The notes: generated by a model not told the origin, from the letters alone. Shown: positions 47,289 to 55,987, counted from the first letter of the stretch. The stretch is 64,000 bases of DNA from Osedax symbiont Rs1 (GCA_000416275.1 ASZJ01000160.1:317-64316); one strand, 5' to 3'. Made by a program: numbers and translations.

Positions 47289-47497
47289 TAGAGTTGCTTT
47301 ACCGCCGCTTTTGATATTTCAGAGAGCTCTGTGCCATCACTCGCTAAGTAGGCAACGATGTCTTTTTTCATCGAGCGTGCCCAAAACTTTTGTAAGTGTA
47401 CGCTGGTGATTTCAGCGGCTTTATCAAAGCCACCGTGCTGGTTGTTTTCAGAGATTTGATTCACCATGTGAATAAGTTGTTGTTCTGCTGTTCTCAT
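47288..47497 (-). CDS. fdsD: Formate dehydrogenase delta subunit
   Basis: A 69-residue FdsD-type protein, a small subunit of NAD-dependent molybdenum formate dehydrogenases. HMVNQISENNQH and AEITSVHLQKFWARSMKKDIVAYL match the family. It is last in the fdsG-fdsB-fdsA-fdhD-fdsD operon, 23 bases after fdhD. The TAA stop is made of TA from the target duplication plus A from the MITE end. If the element and one TAG are removed, the frame continues for roughly 33 codons, so the C-terminus may have been shortened. Confidence 0.88.
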   Translation of the reverse strand: MRTAEQQLIHMVNQISENNQHGGFDKAAEITSVHLQKFWARSMKKDIVAYLASDGTELSEISKAAVKQL

Positions 47498-47520
47498 TAT
47501 ATTCTCATCTATTTTCAGTG

Positions 47521-48333
47521 TTAATTTGTGGAGCAGTGGTAAATATTGTATTTTCCACTGCGAGCAAAGCCGACTAAATTGATGTTGAGTTGCCTAGCCT
47601 GTGCAATGGCTAATGAAGTGGGAGCTGAAACAGCCACTAAATTTGCACACTGTAAGAAGCTGGCTTTGTGCACCATTTCGTAACTTGCCCGACTAGAAAT
47701 TAATGCAAAGCCATCGTCCGTACCTTGCTGGGCTGTAAGCATGGCGCCAATTAGTTTATCAAATGCATTGTGCCGGCCAACATCTTCGCGCAGTAGAACT
47801 TTATCACCTTGTGCATCACACCAAACAGCTGCGTGGCAGGCGCCAGTTTGCTGTTGAATGTGCTGCCACGATGCTAGCGAATTGACTGCTTTTTGGATCG
47901 CTGCTGCGCTAGGTAACTGTGTTTTTTTGACCTTTCTTCCGGGGCGAATTGCCGCGTCTAGAGAATCAACGCCACACAGGCCACAGCCGCTATTACCAGT
48001 CATATTGCGTTTATAGCTTTTCAGGGTCTGCATACGCTCACTGCTAATTCTCAGTGAAATTTCAAAGCCCTTCGGATGTTCTGTCACCTCTATATCATAA
48101 ATTTGTGATAAATCATCAATGATGCCTTCGGTGGTGCTGAAGCCAATGGCAAAGTCCTCTAAATCACAGGGGGTTGTCATCATTACCGCATGACTTATCC
48201 CGTTGTACACTAAGGCAACGGGTGTTTCCTCAACCACCTGATCATCCCGTGACTGCAAGACCTGATTGCGCCACTGTTGGGTTTTTACGGTTAGATACCC
48301 GGTGTTTTGATTAACACCACTGGTATGCATCAT
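47521..48333 (-). CDS. fdhD: Formate dehydrogenase accessory sulfurtransferase FdhD
   Basis: FdhD (FdsC in this operon type) transfers sulfur to the molybdenum cofactor before insertion into formate dehydrogenase. The 270-residue protein has DLEDFAIGFSTTEGII, the sulfur-relay GNSGCGLCGVDSL (Cys-x2-Cys) and LREDVGRHNAFDKLIG. It starts 12 bases after fdsA. Confidence 0.96.
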   Translation of the reverse strand: MMHTSGVNQNTGYLTVKTQQWRNQVLQSRDDQVVEETPVALVYNGISHAVMMTTPCDLEDFAIGFSTTEGIIDDLSQIYDIEVTEHPKGFEISLRISSERMQTLKSYKRNMTGNSGCGLCGVDSLDAAIRPGRKVKKTQLPSAAAIQKAVNSLASWQHIQQQTGACHAAVWCDAQGDKVLLREDVGRHNAFDKLIGAMLTAQQGTDDGFALISSRASYEMVHKASFLQCANLVAVSAPTSLAIAQARQLNINLVGFARSGKYNIYHCSTN

Positions 48334-48345
48334 GTTAAATAATCC

Positions 48346-51204
48346 TTACAAACTTTCGATTGCAGACTCTGTGGGTAAAAATTTCTTTTGCTTTTTATCA
48401 AATTTCTGGAACTCTTTTTGCCAAATGGAGGGTTGGGAAACCTTTTCAACTTGCACTGCTGTTACTTTGTATTCAGGACAATTTGTCGCCCAATCTGAAT
48501 TGTCTGTGGTGATCACATTCGCACCACTGCCTGGATGATGAAAGGTCGTATAGACCACTCCGGGCTGCATTCTAGAACTTACCTTAGCACGCAGTACTGT
48601 GTTGCCGGCGCGGCTGGTGATGCCGAGCCAATCTCCGTCGGCGACCCCGCGCTCCTGTGCATCGTGCGGGTGGATCTCGAGTACGTCCTCAGCGTGCCAG
48701 GCCATATTCTCAGTACGTCTGGTCTGTGCGCCAACATTGTACTGGGATAAAATTCGGCCGGTAGTTAGCAGTAGCGGTAAACGCTTGCTACTGCGCTCTT
48801 GAGTCGCGATGAACTCAGTGATTGCAAAGTTTCCCTTGCCAATGGGGAAGTCCACCACGTGCATGGTCGGGGTTCCCTCTGGGGACTGCTCGTTGCACGG
48901 CCACTGAATACTGCCCAGTTTTTCCAGTTTATCATAACTTACCCCGGCAAAAGTGGGGGTTAGCATGGCTATTTCGTCCATTATTTCACTGGGGTGACTG
49001 TAGTTCATTTCATAGCCGAGAGCTTTGGCTAAGCCTAAAGTTACTTCCCAGTCGGCGAGACCTGCCAAAGGCGGCATGACTTTACGGACTCTATTTATTC
49101 GGCGCTCGGCATTGGTAAAAGTGCCGTCTTTTTCTAAGAAGGTTGAACCTGGTAGTAATACGTGAGCAAATTTAGCGGTTTCGTTTAAGAAAATATCTTG
49201 CACGATTAGGCAATCTAAAGATTTGAGTGCTTTTTCTACGTGGTGGGTATTAGGGTCAGATTGTGCGATGTCTTCCCCCTGCACATACATACCTTTAAAT
49301 TTACCGGAAATCGCAGCATCGAACATGTTGGGAATACGCAGTCCAGGTTCGTGATCAATTTTAACATTCCAAGCCGCTTCAAACTTATCCCGTACCGCTT
49401 TAACTCCCACATGTTGATAGCCTGGTAGCTCGTGCGGGAAAGAACCCATATCACAAGATCCCTGAACATTATTCTGACCACGTAATGGATTTACTCCCAC
49501 GCCCTCGCGGCCTAAGTTGCCGGTGGCCAGTGCTAGGTTGGCGATCCCCATTACCATGGTGGAGCCCTGCGAGTGCTCAGTGACTCCCAGTCCGTAGAAA
49601 ATCGCACCATTAGCGGCAGTCGCATAAGACTTAGCGGCTTTGCGTACTAGTATCGGGTCTACGCCAGTGATGGTTTCAGAGGATTCAGGTGAGTGACGCT
49701 CTTCACTGATGAAAGCTCGCCAATCGCTAAATGCCTCAGTGGCACAGCGCTCGGCAATGAAGGCATCGTCCTGTAGATTTTCAGTGATAATCACGTGGGC
49801 TAAAGCATTAATCAAAGCGACATTGGTGCCGGGTCGCAGCTGCAAATGAATCGCCTCTTTTAAGTGTGGGGTTTTTAACAGGTCAATGTTGCGCGGATCA
49901 ATAACCACTAGGCTAGCGCCCTCGCGTAATCGACGGCGCATCAAGGAGCCAAACACCGGGTGTGCATCGGTAGGATTGGCACCAATCACCACAATGCTGT
50001 CGGCTTTTCTTATTGACTCGAAGGTTTGCGTACCTGCAGATTCGCCAAGGGTGGTTTTTAACCCGAAACCGGTTGGGCTGTGACAAACACGGGCACAAGT
50101 ATCGGTATTGTTATTGCCGAAGGCGGTGCGAATCAGCTTTTGCACTAAAAAGGTTTCTTCGTTCGTGCAGCGCGAAGAGGTGATGCCGCCGACACTTTCG
50201 CGGCCGTATTCGGCTTGAATTTTATGAATTTTAGCGGCGGCAAAATCAAAGGCTTGCTGCCAGCTGACCACGCGCCACGGTTGGTCGATACTGTCGCGAA
50301 TCATCGGCTCTTTGATCCGATCGCCATGCGTGGCGTAGCCAAAGGCAAAGCGGCCCTTAACGCAAGAGTGACCTTGGTTAGCTTCGCCACCTTTGTAGGG
50401 AACCATGCGAATTACCTGATCGCCTTTCATTTGCGCTTCAAAAGAACAGCCGACACCACAGTATGCGCAAGTGGTGACAATGGAGTGTTCAGGCTGACCT
50501 TGATCGATAACATTTTTTTCCATCAAAGTAGAAGTAGGACAAGCTTGTACGCAGGCGCCACAAGAGACGCAATCAGAATCGATAAAATCTTGATCTTGCC
50601 CCGCGACTACCTTGGAGTCAAAACCGCGGCCGTCAATGGTTAAGGCGAAAGTACCTTGCACTTCTTCACAGGCGCGAACACAGCGAGAGCAGACGATGCA
50701 CTTGCTGGGGTCGAAGCTAAAGTAAGGGTTCGAATGGTCTTGCTCTACCTGTAAGTGGTTCTCGCCACTAAATCCGTAGCGTACTTCACGTAAACCGACG
50801 GCGCCGGCCATGTCCTGTAACTCACAGTCACCGTTCGCCGGGCAGGTCAGGCAATCTAATGGATGATCAGATATATATAACTCCATTACATTGCGGCGCA
50901 ATTTAGCCAGTTTTTCCGTTTGGGTAGTGACTTGCATACCCTCTACAACAGGTGTGGTGCAAGAGGCGGGATAGCCGCGCCGACCTTCGATTTGTACCGC
51001 ACATAGACGACAGGAGCCGAAGGGCTCAAGGCTGTCAGTGGCACATAATTTTGGAATATTAATGTCGTGTAGTGCGGCCGCGCGCATTACTGAAGTCCCT
51101 TCAGGGACGCTGATGGCAACGCCATCTATGTCGATGCTTATCATTATTTCAGATAATATGGCGGGTGTTCCCAAGTCTTTACTCGGCTGAAAATATTCTA
51201 ACAT
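48346..51204 (-). CDS. fdsA: NAD-dependent formate dehydrogenase, catalytic molybdenum subunit
   Basis: The catalytic subunit that oxidises formate to CO2 at a bis-MGD molybdenum centre. The start MLEYFQPSKDLG lies one base after the fdsB stop with AGAGGG upstream; the longer frame would overlap fdsB. An N-terminal [2Fe-2S] domain (CATDSLEPFGSCRLC) is followed by a NuoG-like HPLDCLTCPANGDC and two [4Fe-4S] ferredoxin motifs (CIVCSRCVRAC, CVSCGACVQAC). The molybdopterin domain holds CAYCGVGCSFE, the active-site Cys in ARVCHSPTGFG and a C-terminal dinucleotide-binding domain (RTENMAWHAEDVLEIHPHDA split). 952 residues, as expected for a soluble FdsA. Confidence 0.96.
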   Translation of the reverse strand: MLEYFQPSKDLGTPAILSEIMISIDIDGVAISVPEGTSVMRAAALHDINIPKLCATDSLEPFGSCRLCAVQIEGRRGYPASCTTPVVEGMQVTTQTEKLAKLRRNVMELYISDHPLDCLTCPANGDCELQDMAGAVGLREVRYGFSGENHLQVEQDHSNPYFSFDPSKCIVCSRCVRACEEVQGTFALTIDGRGFDSKVVAGQDQDFIDSDCVSCGACVQACPTSTLMEKNVIDQGQPEHSIVTTCAYCGVGCSFEAQMKGDQVIRMVPYKGGEANQGHSCVKGRFAFGYATHGDRIKEPMIRDSIDQPWRVVSWQQAFDFAAAKIHKIQAEYGRESVGGITSSRCTNEETFLVQKLIRTAFGNNNTDTCARVCHSPTGFGLKTTLGESAGTQTFESIRKADSIVVIGANPTDAHPVFGSLMRRRLREGASLVVIDPRNIDLLKTPHLKEAIHLQLRPGTNVALINALAHVIITENLQDDAFIAERCATEAFSDWRAFISEERHSPESSETITGVDPILVRKAAKSYATAANGAIFYGLGVTEHSQGSTMVMGIANLALATGNLGREGVGVNPLRGQNNVQGSCDMGSFPHELPGYQHVGVKAVRDKFEAAWNVKIDHEPGLRIPNMFDAAISGKFKGMYVQGEDIAQSDPNTHHVEKALKSLDCLIVQDIFLNETAKFAHVLLPGSTFLEKDGTFTNAERRINRVRKVMPPLAGLADWEVTLGLAKALGYEMNYSHPSEIMDEIAMLTPTFAGVSYDKLEKLGSIQWPCNEQSPEGTPTMHVVDFPIGKGNFAITEFIATQERSSKRLPLLLTTGRILSQYNVGAQTRRTENMAWHAEDVLEIHPHDAQERGVADGDWLGITSRAGNTVLRAKVSSRMQPGVVYTTFHHPGSGANVITTDNSDWATNCPEYKVTAVQVEKVSQPSIWQKEFQKFDKKQKKFLPTESAIESL

Positions 51205-51205
51205 T

Positions 51206-52813
51206 TTACGCCCTCTCTGCTGAATGTTGATCGATTGATAGATGGGGCTCAGACTGGTGGTTGGTAAGCAGTTGAGCTCGATAAGCTTTGATGGCACTTT
51301 GTACTGGGAAAGGCGTCATGCCACCCATCGCACAGAGAGACATATCTATCATCGTTTCGCACAGGTCATCTAAGAGCACTAAATTGTCAGCTACATTTTC
51401 ACCGTTGCGAATTTTTTCTATGACTTCAGTGCCGCGCACTGAGCCGATTCGGCAGGGGGTACATTTACCACAGGATTCCTCGGCACAAAATTCCATCGAG
51501 AAGCTCGCCTGTTCTGCGAGGTCTACCTTATCATCAAATACCACTATGCCACCGTGGCCAAGCACTGCACCGATCGCAGCAAAAGATTCATAATCCAGTG
51601 GAGTATCCCATTGCTGCGGTGTTAAATAAGCCCCTAAAGGCCCACCCACTTGAATGCTATGCATCGGTCTGTTGGAGGCGGTGCCCTGTGCAAAATCATC
51701 TAGTAAATCTCTTAAGGTAGTACCAAAAGCTAACTCTACAAGACCGCCGCGCTTGACGTTGCCGGCAATTTGAAAGGGCAGGGTACCTTTAGATTTACCC
51801 ATCCCATAGTTAGCATAAAGAGTGGCACCATCCGCTAGAATATGCGCTACAGCGGCGAGCGAAAGTACATTGTTGACGACGGTAGGTTGACCAAATAAGC
51901 CCGCTATCGCCGGCAGTGGTGGCTTAGATCTAACCAGACCGCGCTTGCCTTCTAAGCTCTCGAGCAATGATGTTTCTTCACCGCAGATGTAGGCTCCAGC
52001 CCCTAGACGTACTTCGAGGTTAAAACTGCGCTGTGAGCCACAGATGTTTTCCCCCAAGAAATTCCTGGCGTAGGCATTGGCAATCGCTTCATTGAGGATC
52101 AGCAGAGCCTGTGGGTATTCGGAGCGCAAGTAAATATACCCTTGGTCAGCGCCCACTGCTAAGCCGGCAATGATCATGCCCTCAACTAGCATTAAGGGAT
52201 CGGCTTCCATTAACAAGCGATCGGCGAAAGTACCGGAGTCGCCCTCGTCAGCATTGCAGACAATGTATTTTTGTTGCACGGGGCAATTTAAAGCAGTCTG
52301 CCACTTAATGCCGGTTGGAAACGCAGCTCCGCCGCGGCCCCGCAAACCTGAAGCGCTAATCTCATCGACAATCCCCTGAGCGTTTAGCTGCATTGCCTTG
52401 GCCAAACCTTTAAAGCCAGCATGGGCAATATAGTCATCGATGTTGACCGGATCTATTATTCCCGCTCTGGCAAAGCTTAAACGCTGCTGTTTTTTAAGAT
52501 AGGGGATCTCTTCGGTTAAACCTAAATAAAGCGGGTGTTGTTGGGCGCTTTGCTGAGCAAAACTTGGATTGGAAAAATCCGCGGCAAATAAGCTTTCAAC
52601 ATCTTCAGGGGTAACTGGACCATAGGCGACACGGCCCTGGTCAGTCGCTACTTCGACTAGCGGCTCAAGCCAAAACATGCCACGCGATCCATTGCGGATC
52701 AAAGTGACTGCTTGATTGCTTCGCGCTGCATCTTTACTGATATTAGTCGCCACTTGCTCGCCGTCTAACGAGAGCGTAGTGGTATCTCTTGGAACATAAA
52801 TTGTACGTTGCAT
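51206..52813 (-). CDS. fdsB: Formate dehydrogenase beta subunit (diaphorase)
   Basis: NuoF-like flavoprotein that passes electrons from FdsA to NAD+. The start MQRTIYVPRD has AGGTG about 6 bases upstream; a GTG three codons earlier is an alternative. It has SGLRGRGGAAFPTGIKW (NAD/FMN site), GAGAYICGEETSLLESLEGKR split by motif, and the [4Fe-4S] ESCGKCTPCRIGSVRG. 535 residues, with an N-terminal thioredoxin-like extension. Overlap and spacing show co-translation with fdsG and fdsA. Confidence 0.95.
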   Translation of the reverse strand: MQRTIYVPRDTTTLSLDGEQVATNISKDAARSNQAVTLIRNGSRGMFWLEPLVEVATDQGRVAYGPVTPEDVESLFAADFSNPSFAQQSAQQHPLYLGLTEEIPYLKKQQRLSFARAGIIDPVNIDDYIAHAGFKGLAKAMQLNAQGIVDEISASGLRGRGGAAFPTGIKWQTALNCPVQQKYIVCNADEGDSGTFADRLLMEADPLMLVEGMIIAGLAVGADQGYIYLRSEYPQALLILNEAIANAYARNFLGENICGSQRSFNLEVRLGAGAYICGEETSLLESLEGKRGLVRSKPPLPAIAGLFGQPTVVNNVLSLAAVAHILADGATLYANYGMGKSKGTLPFQIAGNVKRGGLVELAFGTTLRDLLDDFAQGTASNRPMHSIQVGGPLGAYLTPQQWDTPLDYESFAAIGAVLGHGGIVVFDDKVDLAEQASFSMEFCAEESCGKCTPCRIGSVRGTEVIEKIRNGENVADNLVLLDDLCETMIDMSLCAMGGMTPFPVQSAIKAYRAQLLTNHQSEPHLSIDQHSAERA

Positions 52814-52822
52814 ATTGATCAC

Positions 52823-53314
52823 CTATTGAATTTGCACAGTGGCAGTGCTGAGATCTTTGACGATACGGTCAAATTTTTCGCTACTGACGCGACCAATAAT
52901 TTTATCACCGACTCGAATGTTCGGTCCGCATGCACAGTTGCCCAGGCAGTAAACGGGGTCTAAGGTGATATTTCGATCGGTGGTGGTTTGGTGGTAGTCA
53001 ATGTCTAGAGATTGTTTCGCATGGCTTTCAAGTTGTCTGCCACCTCTAGCTTGGCAGGCTTCAGCCCGGCAAATTTCGACTCTGTGGCTGCCTGCTTGAG
53101 TGGTATGAAAATGCCGATAAAAGCTGATCACGCCATGAATTTCTGCAGCGGTTTGCTGCATAGCATCGGCTATCATGGGAATGGTATTTGCCGGAATGTA
53201 GCCAAACTGATGTTGGACTTGGTGCAAAATAGGTAGTAAAGCACCGGGTTTATCTTTTAACTGCGCAATAATGGCTTGGGTTGTTTCGCTCGCTCTCACG
53301 GATGTAGCATCCAT
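52823..53314 (-). CDS. fdsG: Formate dehydrogenase gamma subunit
   Basis: NuoE-like [2Fe-2S] subunit pairing with FdsB. In 163 residues: LLPILHQVQHQFGYIP, ISFYRHFHTT and cluster cysteines in VEICRAEACQARGG and YCLGNCACGPNIRVGD. First gene of the operon. No fdsR-like LysR regulator is adjacent, unlike many fds loci. The upstream 53315-53637 is AT-rich and gene-free and must hold the promoter, which was not pinned down. Confidence 0.95.
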   Translation of the reverse strand: MDATSVRASETTQAIIAQLKDKPGALLPILHQVQHQFGYIPANTIPMIADAMQQTAAEIHGVISFYRHFHTTQAGSHRVEICRAEACQARGGRQLESHAKQSLDIDYHQTTTDRNITLDPVYCLGNCACGPNIRVGDKIIGRVSSEKFDRIVKDLSTATVQIQ

Positions 53315-53637
53315 AAACTCACCTGATTTTTATTATATGAACTAAAGTGCATATTTGTTTTGTTATTATCGATTCTTGTAGCTAGAAACTACCATTATTA
53401 AGGAGTTCTTTAAATATGAAAAAATGTTCATATATGGTTTTTTTGAAAAAATAGCTTAATTGGGAGTATTTAAAACAGCATTGATGCTTCTAAAATGACT
53501 AGTTGTTAAAAATAACCTTATGATTATCATGATATTTGAGCTATATGTAGTATGGGTGAGCTGAAAGCGGCTATGCTTAGATTAACGACAGTCCTACTTA
53601 GATCAGCATTGCTTGTGTTGCGGCTGCTACTTAATTT

Positions 53638-53801
53638 AACCTGAATCCGTGACTTCAAAGTGAATACAGAGTGTAAGATATTGGTTTTACGGTGGAATTG
53701 AAAAATCTTAGCTGCACCCGTAGGTTCAGCGGGAATTTTTCTAATCGCTGTAGAATCAAGAGCTTGCGCTATGTGGTGCAGTGAAGTCACTGATTCAGGT
53801 T
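53638..53801 (-). repeat. R1 element, full copy, upstream side of fds operon
   Basis: A 164-base copy inverted relative to most others: AACCTGAATCCGTGACTTCA on the left and GAAGTCACTGATTCAGGTT on the right. Perfect ten-base tips AACCTGAATC / GATTCAGGTT. It immediately precedes R2 copy 2. Confidence 0.88.
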
Positions 53802-53809
53802 TAACTTAG

Positions 53810-54036
53810 TGAGACCTATGCATAACGTTGCGAGCGAAGGTAGACAAGGCAAAAAACGGCGAGATAGCGGAATCAGTGTGCCCCTATCTTTGGGTATAGT
53901 ATGCCCCTCACTTTGGGTACAGTGTGCCCCTCTGTATGGGTATTACTGGTGTAAATGAGCATGTTGAGCCGGTTTTTAACGCCGTATTACCGAGCGCAGT
54001 TATCATACCCTCTGGGTAAGTTATGCAGAGCTCTCT
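53810..54036 (+). mobile_element. R2 MITE copy 2, IS5-like ends
   Basis: A 227-base relative of the element at 47083-47288, same orientation, flanked by TAG on both sides (53807-53809, 54037-54039). The left end TGAGACCTATGCATAAC and right end GTTATGCAGAGCTCTCT are each slightly diverged. It is 21 bases longer than copy 1, matching one extra unit of the internal 21-base GTATGCCCCTCACTTTGGGTA repeat (three versus two). Confidence 0.87.
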
Positions 54037-54061
54037 TAGTAGATTAGTGCTAAGACCGATC

Positions 54062-54133
54062 GGCTCCTAAGGAGCCTCTGCACAAGTCACACACGCCCTT
54101 GGCGTACCGGGAAGTGCGGGACTTGTGCAAAGG
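54062..54133. repeat. Compact inverted-repeat structure before thioesterase
   Basis: GGCTCC-TAA-GGAGCC forms a tight palindrome at 54062-54076. Overlapping it, CCTCTGCACAAGTC (54075-54088) and GACTTGTGCAAAGG (54120-54133) form 14-base arms with one mismatch around a GC-rich 31-base centre. It lies between MITE copy 2 and the thioesterase start, so it would be in the mRNA leader. Confidence 0.65.
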
Positions 54134-54173
54134 ATTATGGAGCAGTAAAAATAATTATAATAGTGAGGTTAGA

Positions 54174-54740
54174 ATGGACAAAAAACCAAGAGAGTTACAA
54201 TTGGCTGAGCCTTTAGTCATGACCATGTTAATGACCCCGGATATGGCAAATTTTAGTGGTAATGTGCACGGTGGATCAATTCTTAGAATGTTAGATCAAG
54301 TCGCCTACGCTTGCGCTACTCACTATAGCCATCACTATGCGGTAACGCTGTCTGTAGACCAAGTAAAATTTAAACAACCGGTTAAGGTGGGGGAGTTAGT
54401 AACCTTTTATGCGCAGGTAAACTACGTGGGGCGATCGACAATGGAAGTGGGGATCAAAGCGATCGCCGAAGACATTCACTCTAGGGAAACTCGACACACC
54501 AATAGCTGCTATTTCACCATGGTAGCGGTAGGTAGTGACGGGCGACCCGTTGAAATTCCGAAATTGCTGTTAGATAGTCCGACGACTAAGGCGAGGTATG
54601 TCGCCGCTAAACTTAGACGTCAATTGCGCAAGGAGCACGATTCAACGATGCAGGCGATTGATCTAAAGTGGACGGAGCAACTTGATACTTTATCGGAACA
54701 AGAAATTGAAGATGCACTTAACGCAGAAATGGATAAGTAG
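54174..54740 (+). CDS. Acyl-CoA thioesterase, YciA-like hotdog protein
   Basis: A 188-residue hotdog-fold acyl-CoA hydrolase. The start MDKKPRELQLAEPL has GAGG about 6 bases upstream; the longer frame begins inside repeat sequence. Motifs: PDMANFSGNVHGGSILRMLDQVAY (catalytic Asn/His/Asp region), AVTLSVDQVKFKQPVKVGE and VGRSTMEVGIKAIAED. A charged C-terminal helix extends past the domain. Substrate length is unknown. Confidence 0.9.
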   Translation: MDKKPRELQLAEPLVMTMLMTPDMANFSGNVHGGSILRMLDQVAYACATHYSHHYAVTLSVDQVKFKQPVKVGELVTFYAQVNYVGRSTMEVGIKAIAEDIHSRETRHTNSCYFTMVAVGSDGRPVEIPKLLLDSPTTKARYVAAKLRRQLRKEHDSTMQAIDLKWTEQLDTLSEQEIEDALNAEMDK

Positions 54741-54802
54741 CAGTTAAGAGCCCTTAAGAATAGTTTAAGAGTTGTTTTGGATTGCAGTAACTAGGATCGC
54801 CA

Positions 54803-54826
54803 CCCAACCACTTATTGGTGGTTGGG
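54803..54826. terminator. Strong hairpin between convergent genes
   Basis: CCCAACCAC and GTGGTTGGG form a perfect 9-bp stem with a 6-base loop, 62 bases after the thioesterase stop and before the converging DUF3549 gene. No T-run follows on either strand, so it may act as a 3' stabiliser or Rho-linked end and not as an intrinsic terminator. Confidence 0.5.
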
Positions 54827-54901
54827 ATCTGCGCGCCTCGCCGTCGGCAAAGTGCGGCCTTTTGGATGACTTAGCAGCCCTTCGCCATATCTTATTTTAG
54901 T

Positions 54902-55945
54902 TTAAAACTTTCCGCCAAACATTTGACCGATAGCTACAATCAGCTGATTGCTACGGGTCGGGTTTCTAAAAGCGGCGAAAATACTTTCTCGCAAGTTTTC
55001 CTGAAACATCAAATCAGCCAGAATTTTGGAGAAACCATGTTGCCCAGCTTCACTGCCTGAAAGTACCTCTAGAAAAAGTGCCAGCGTTTTTTGCTCGCTA
55101 AGTTGGGTCGATAATTTTATCGCGATGGTACTTAGTAGCTCCGCTGAATTCGACACTTTTGAATCGAGTACTTGCTGGATAGCCCATTGCTGGGTTTCAG
55201 CATTGGGGGCTGCGTGCATGGCTCTTAATAGGGCGCAGCAGAGGCCAATATCGACCTCTTGTTGCCCTAAACTATGCTGCAGTTTGGCGGCTATTTTTGT
55301 TGCCAGCGCCGCGCTGATCACGACATTTTCTAGCGCGTGGCAAAGGGCGATCAAAGGTGGGCTTTGGAAGTGCGCAAAATGTTCAATGATTTGCTGCTGA
55401 TTGCTGTCGATATAAATCGCTACTTCAGCAATCCCCTGTATCCCCAGATCCTGCCAGTTATCCCAGCCTCTCGTGCCGTGAAAGTAGGCTTGGCACAGCG
55501 GGTAGTATTGAGAGTGCTCAGCAGTGGTTTCTTTTAAAGTGATAGCATGAAATGCCGCCATTTTTTCTTGATCGGGGGTAAAGGAAAAAGGGTTGTCTCG
55601 CAGTGCATCTTCGGCGTTGGCAAGTTCTGCTGAGTCTAGCATTTGATTGATATTGAGCATGAGTCGATTGATGAAATCATCTCTGACTGACTGCACTAAA
55701 TATCCCTGTTCATCCAAGGGAAACTTTAGAAACCAGACCACATTTTGGCTGCTGTTTTTCGGGTTCCAAATCATTAGCGCCAACCAAGCTTGACGCAAAT
55801 AGGGATCGGGATAAATGCAGAGGCCTTTTTCTATTTGTAAAAAGTCTAGCGGGCTGATGTTTTTTATTTGCCGACCCATGTCATAAATACGAAATGAAAC
55901 ACCGCTCTCTTGCAGCAGCTCAGTTAGGGAGTCTAGTGATGACAT
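54902..55945 (-). CDS. DUF3549 family protein
   Basis: A 347-residue cytoplasmic protein of the DUF3549 family, function unknown, known from pseudomonads and relatives. Recognisable are SFRIYDMGRQIKNISP at the N-terminus, YPDPYLRQAWLALMIWN, VWFLKFPLDEQG and a helical HEAT-like second half (ALCHALENVVISAALATKIA). No signal or membrane segment. It follows the YqcC-like gene by 42 bases. Confidence 0.85.
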   Translation of the reverse strand: MSSLDSLTELLQESGVSFRIYDMGRQIKNISPLDFLQIEKGLCIYPDPYLRQAWLALMIWNPKNSSQNVVWFLKFPLDEQGYLVQSVRDDFINRLMLNINQMLDSAELANAEDALRDNPFSFTPDQEKMAAFHAITLKETTAEHSQYYPLCQAYFHGTRGWDNWQDLGIQGIAEVAIYIDSNQQQIIEHFAHFQSPPLIALCHALENVVISAALATKIAAKLQHSLGQQEVDIGLCCALLRAMHAAPNAETQQWAIQQVLDSKVSNSAELLSTIAIKLSTQLSEQKTLALFLEVLSGSEAGQHGFSKILADLMFQENLRESIFAAFRNPTRSNQLIVAIGQMFGGKF

Positions 55946-55987
55946 AGTATTCTCAAAATTTAGTGTTAGGGAATTAAAAAGGGCCGG

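Noticed and set aside
53527..53790. 87-codon minus-strand frame
   Set aside because: Two thirds is an R1 element; similar frames appear wherever R1 occurs.
46594..54036. Complete composite transposon
   Set aside because: No transposase is present and the flanking elements are small and non-coding, so only potential mobilisation in trans is claimed.
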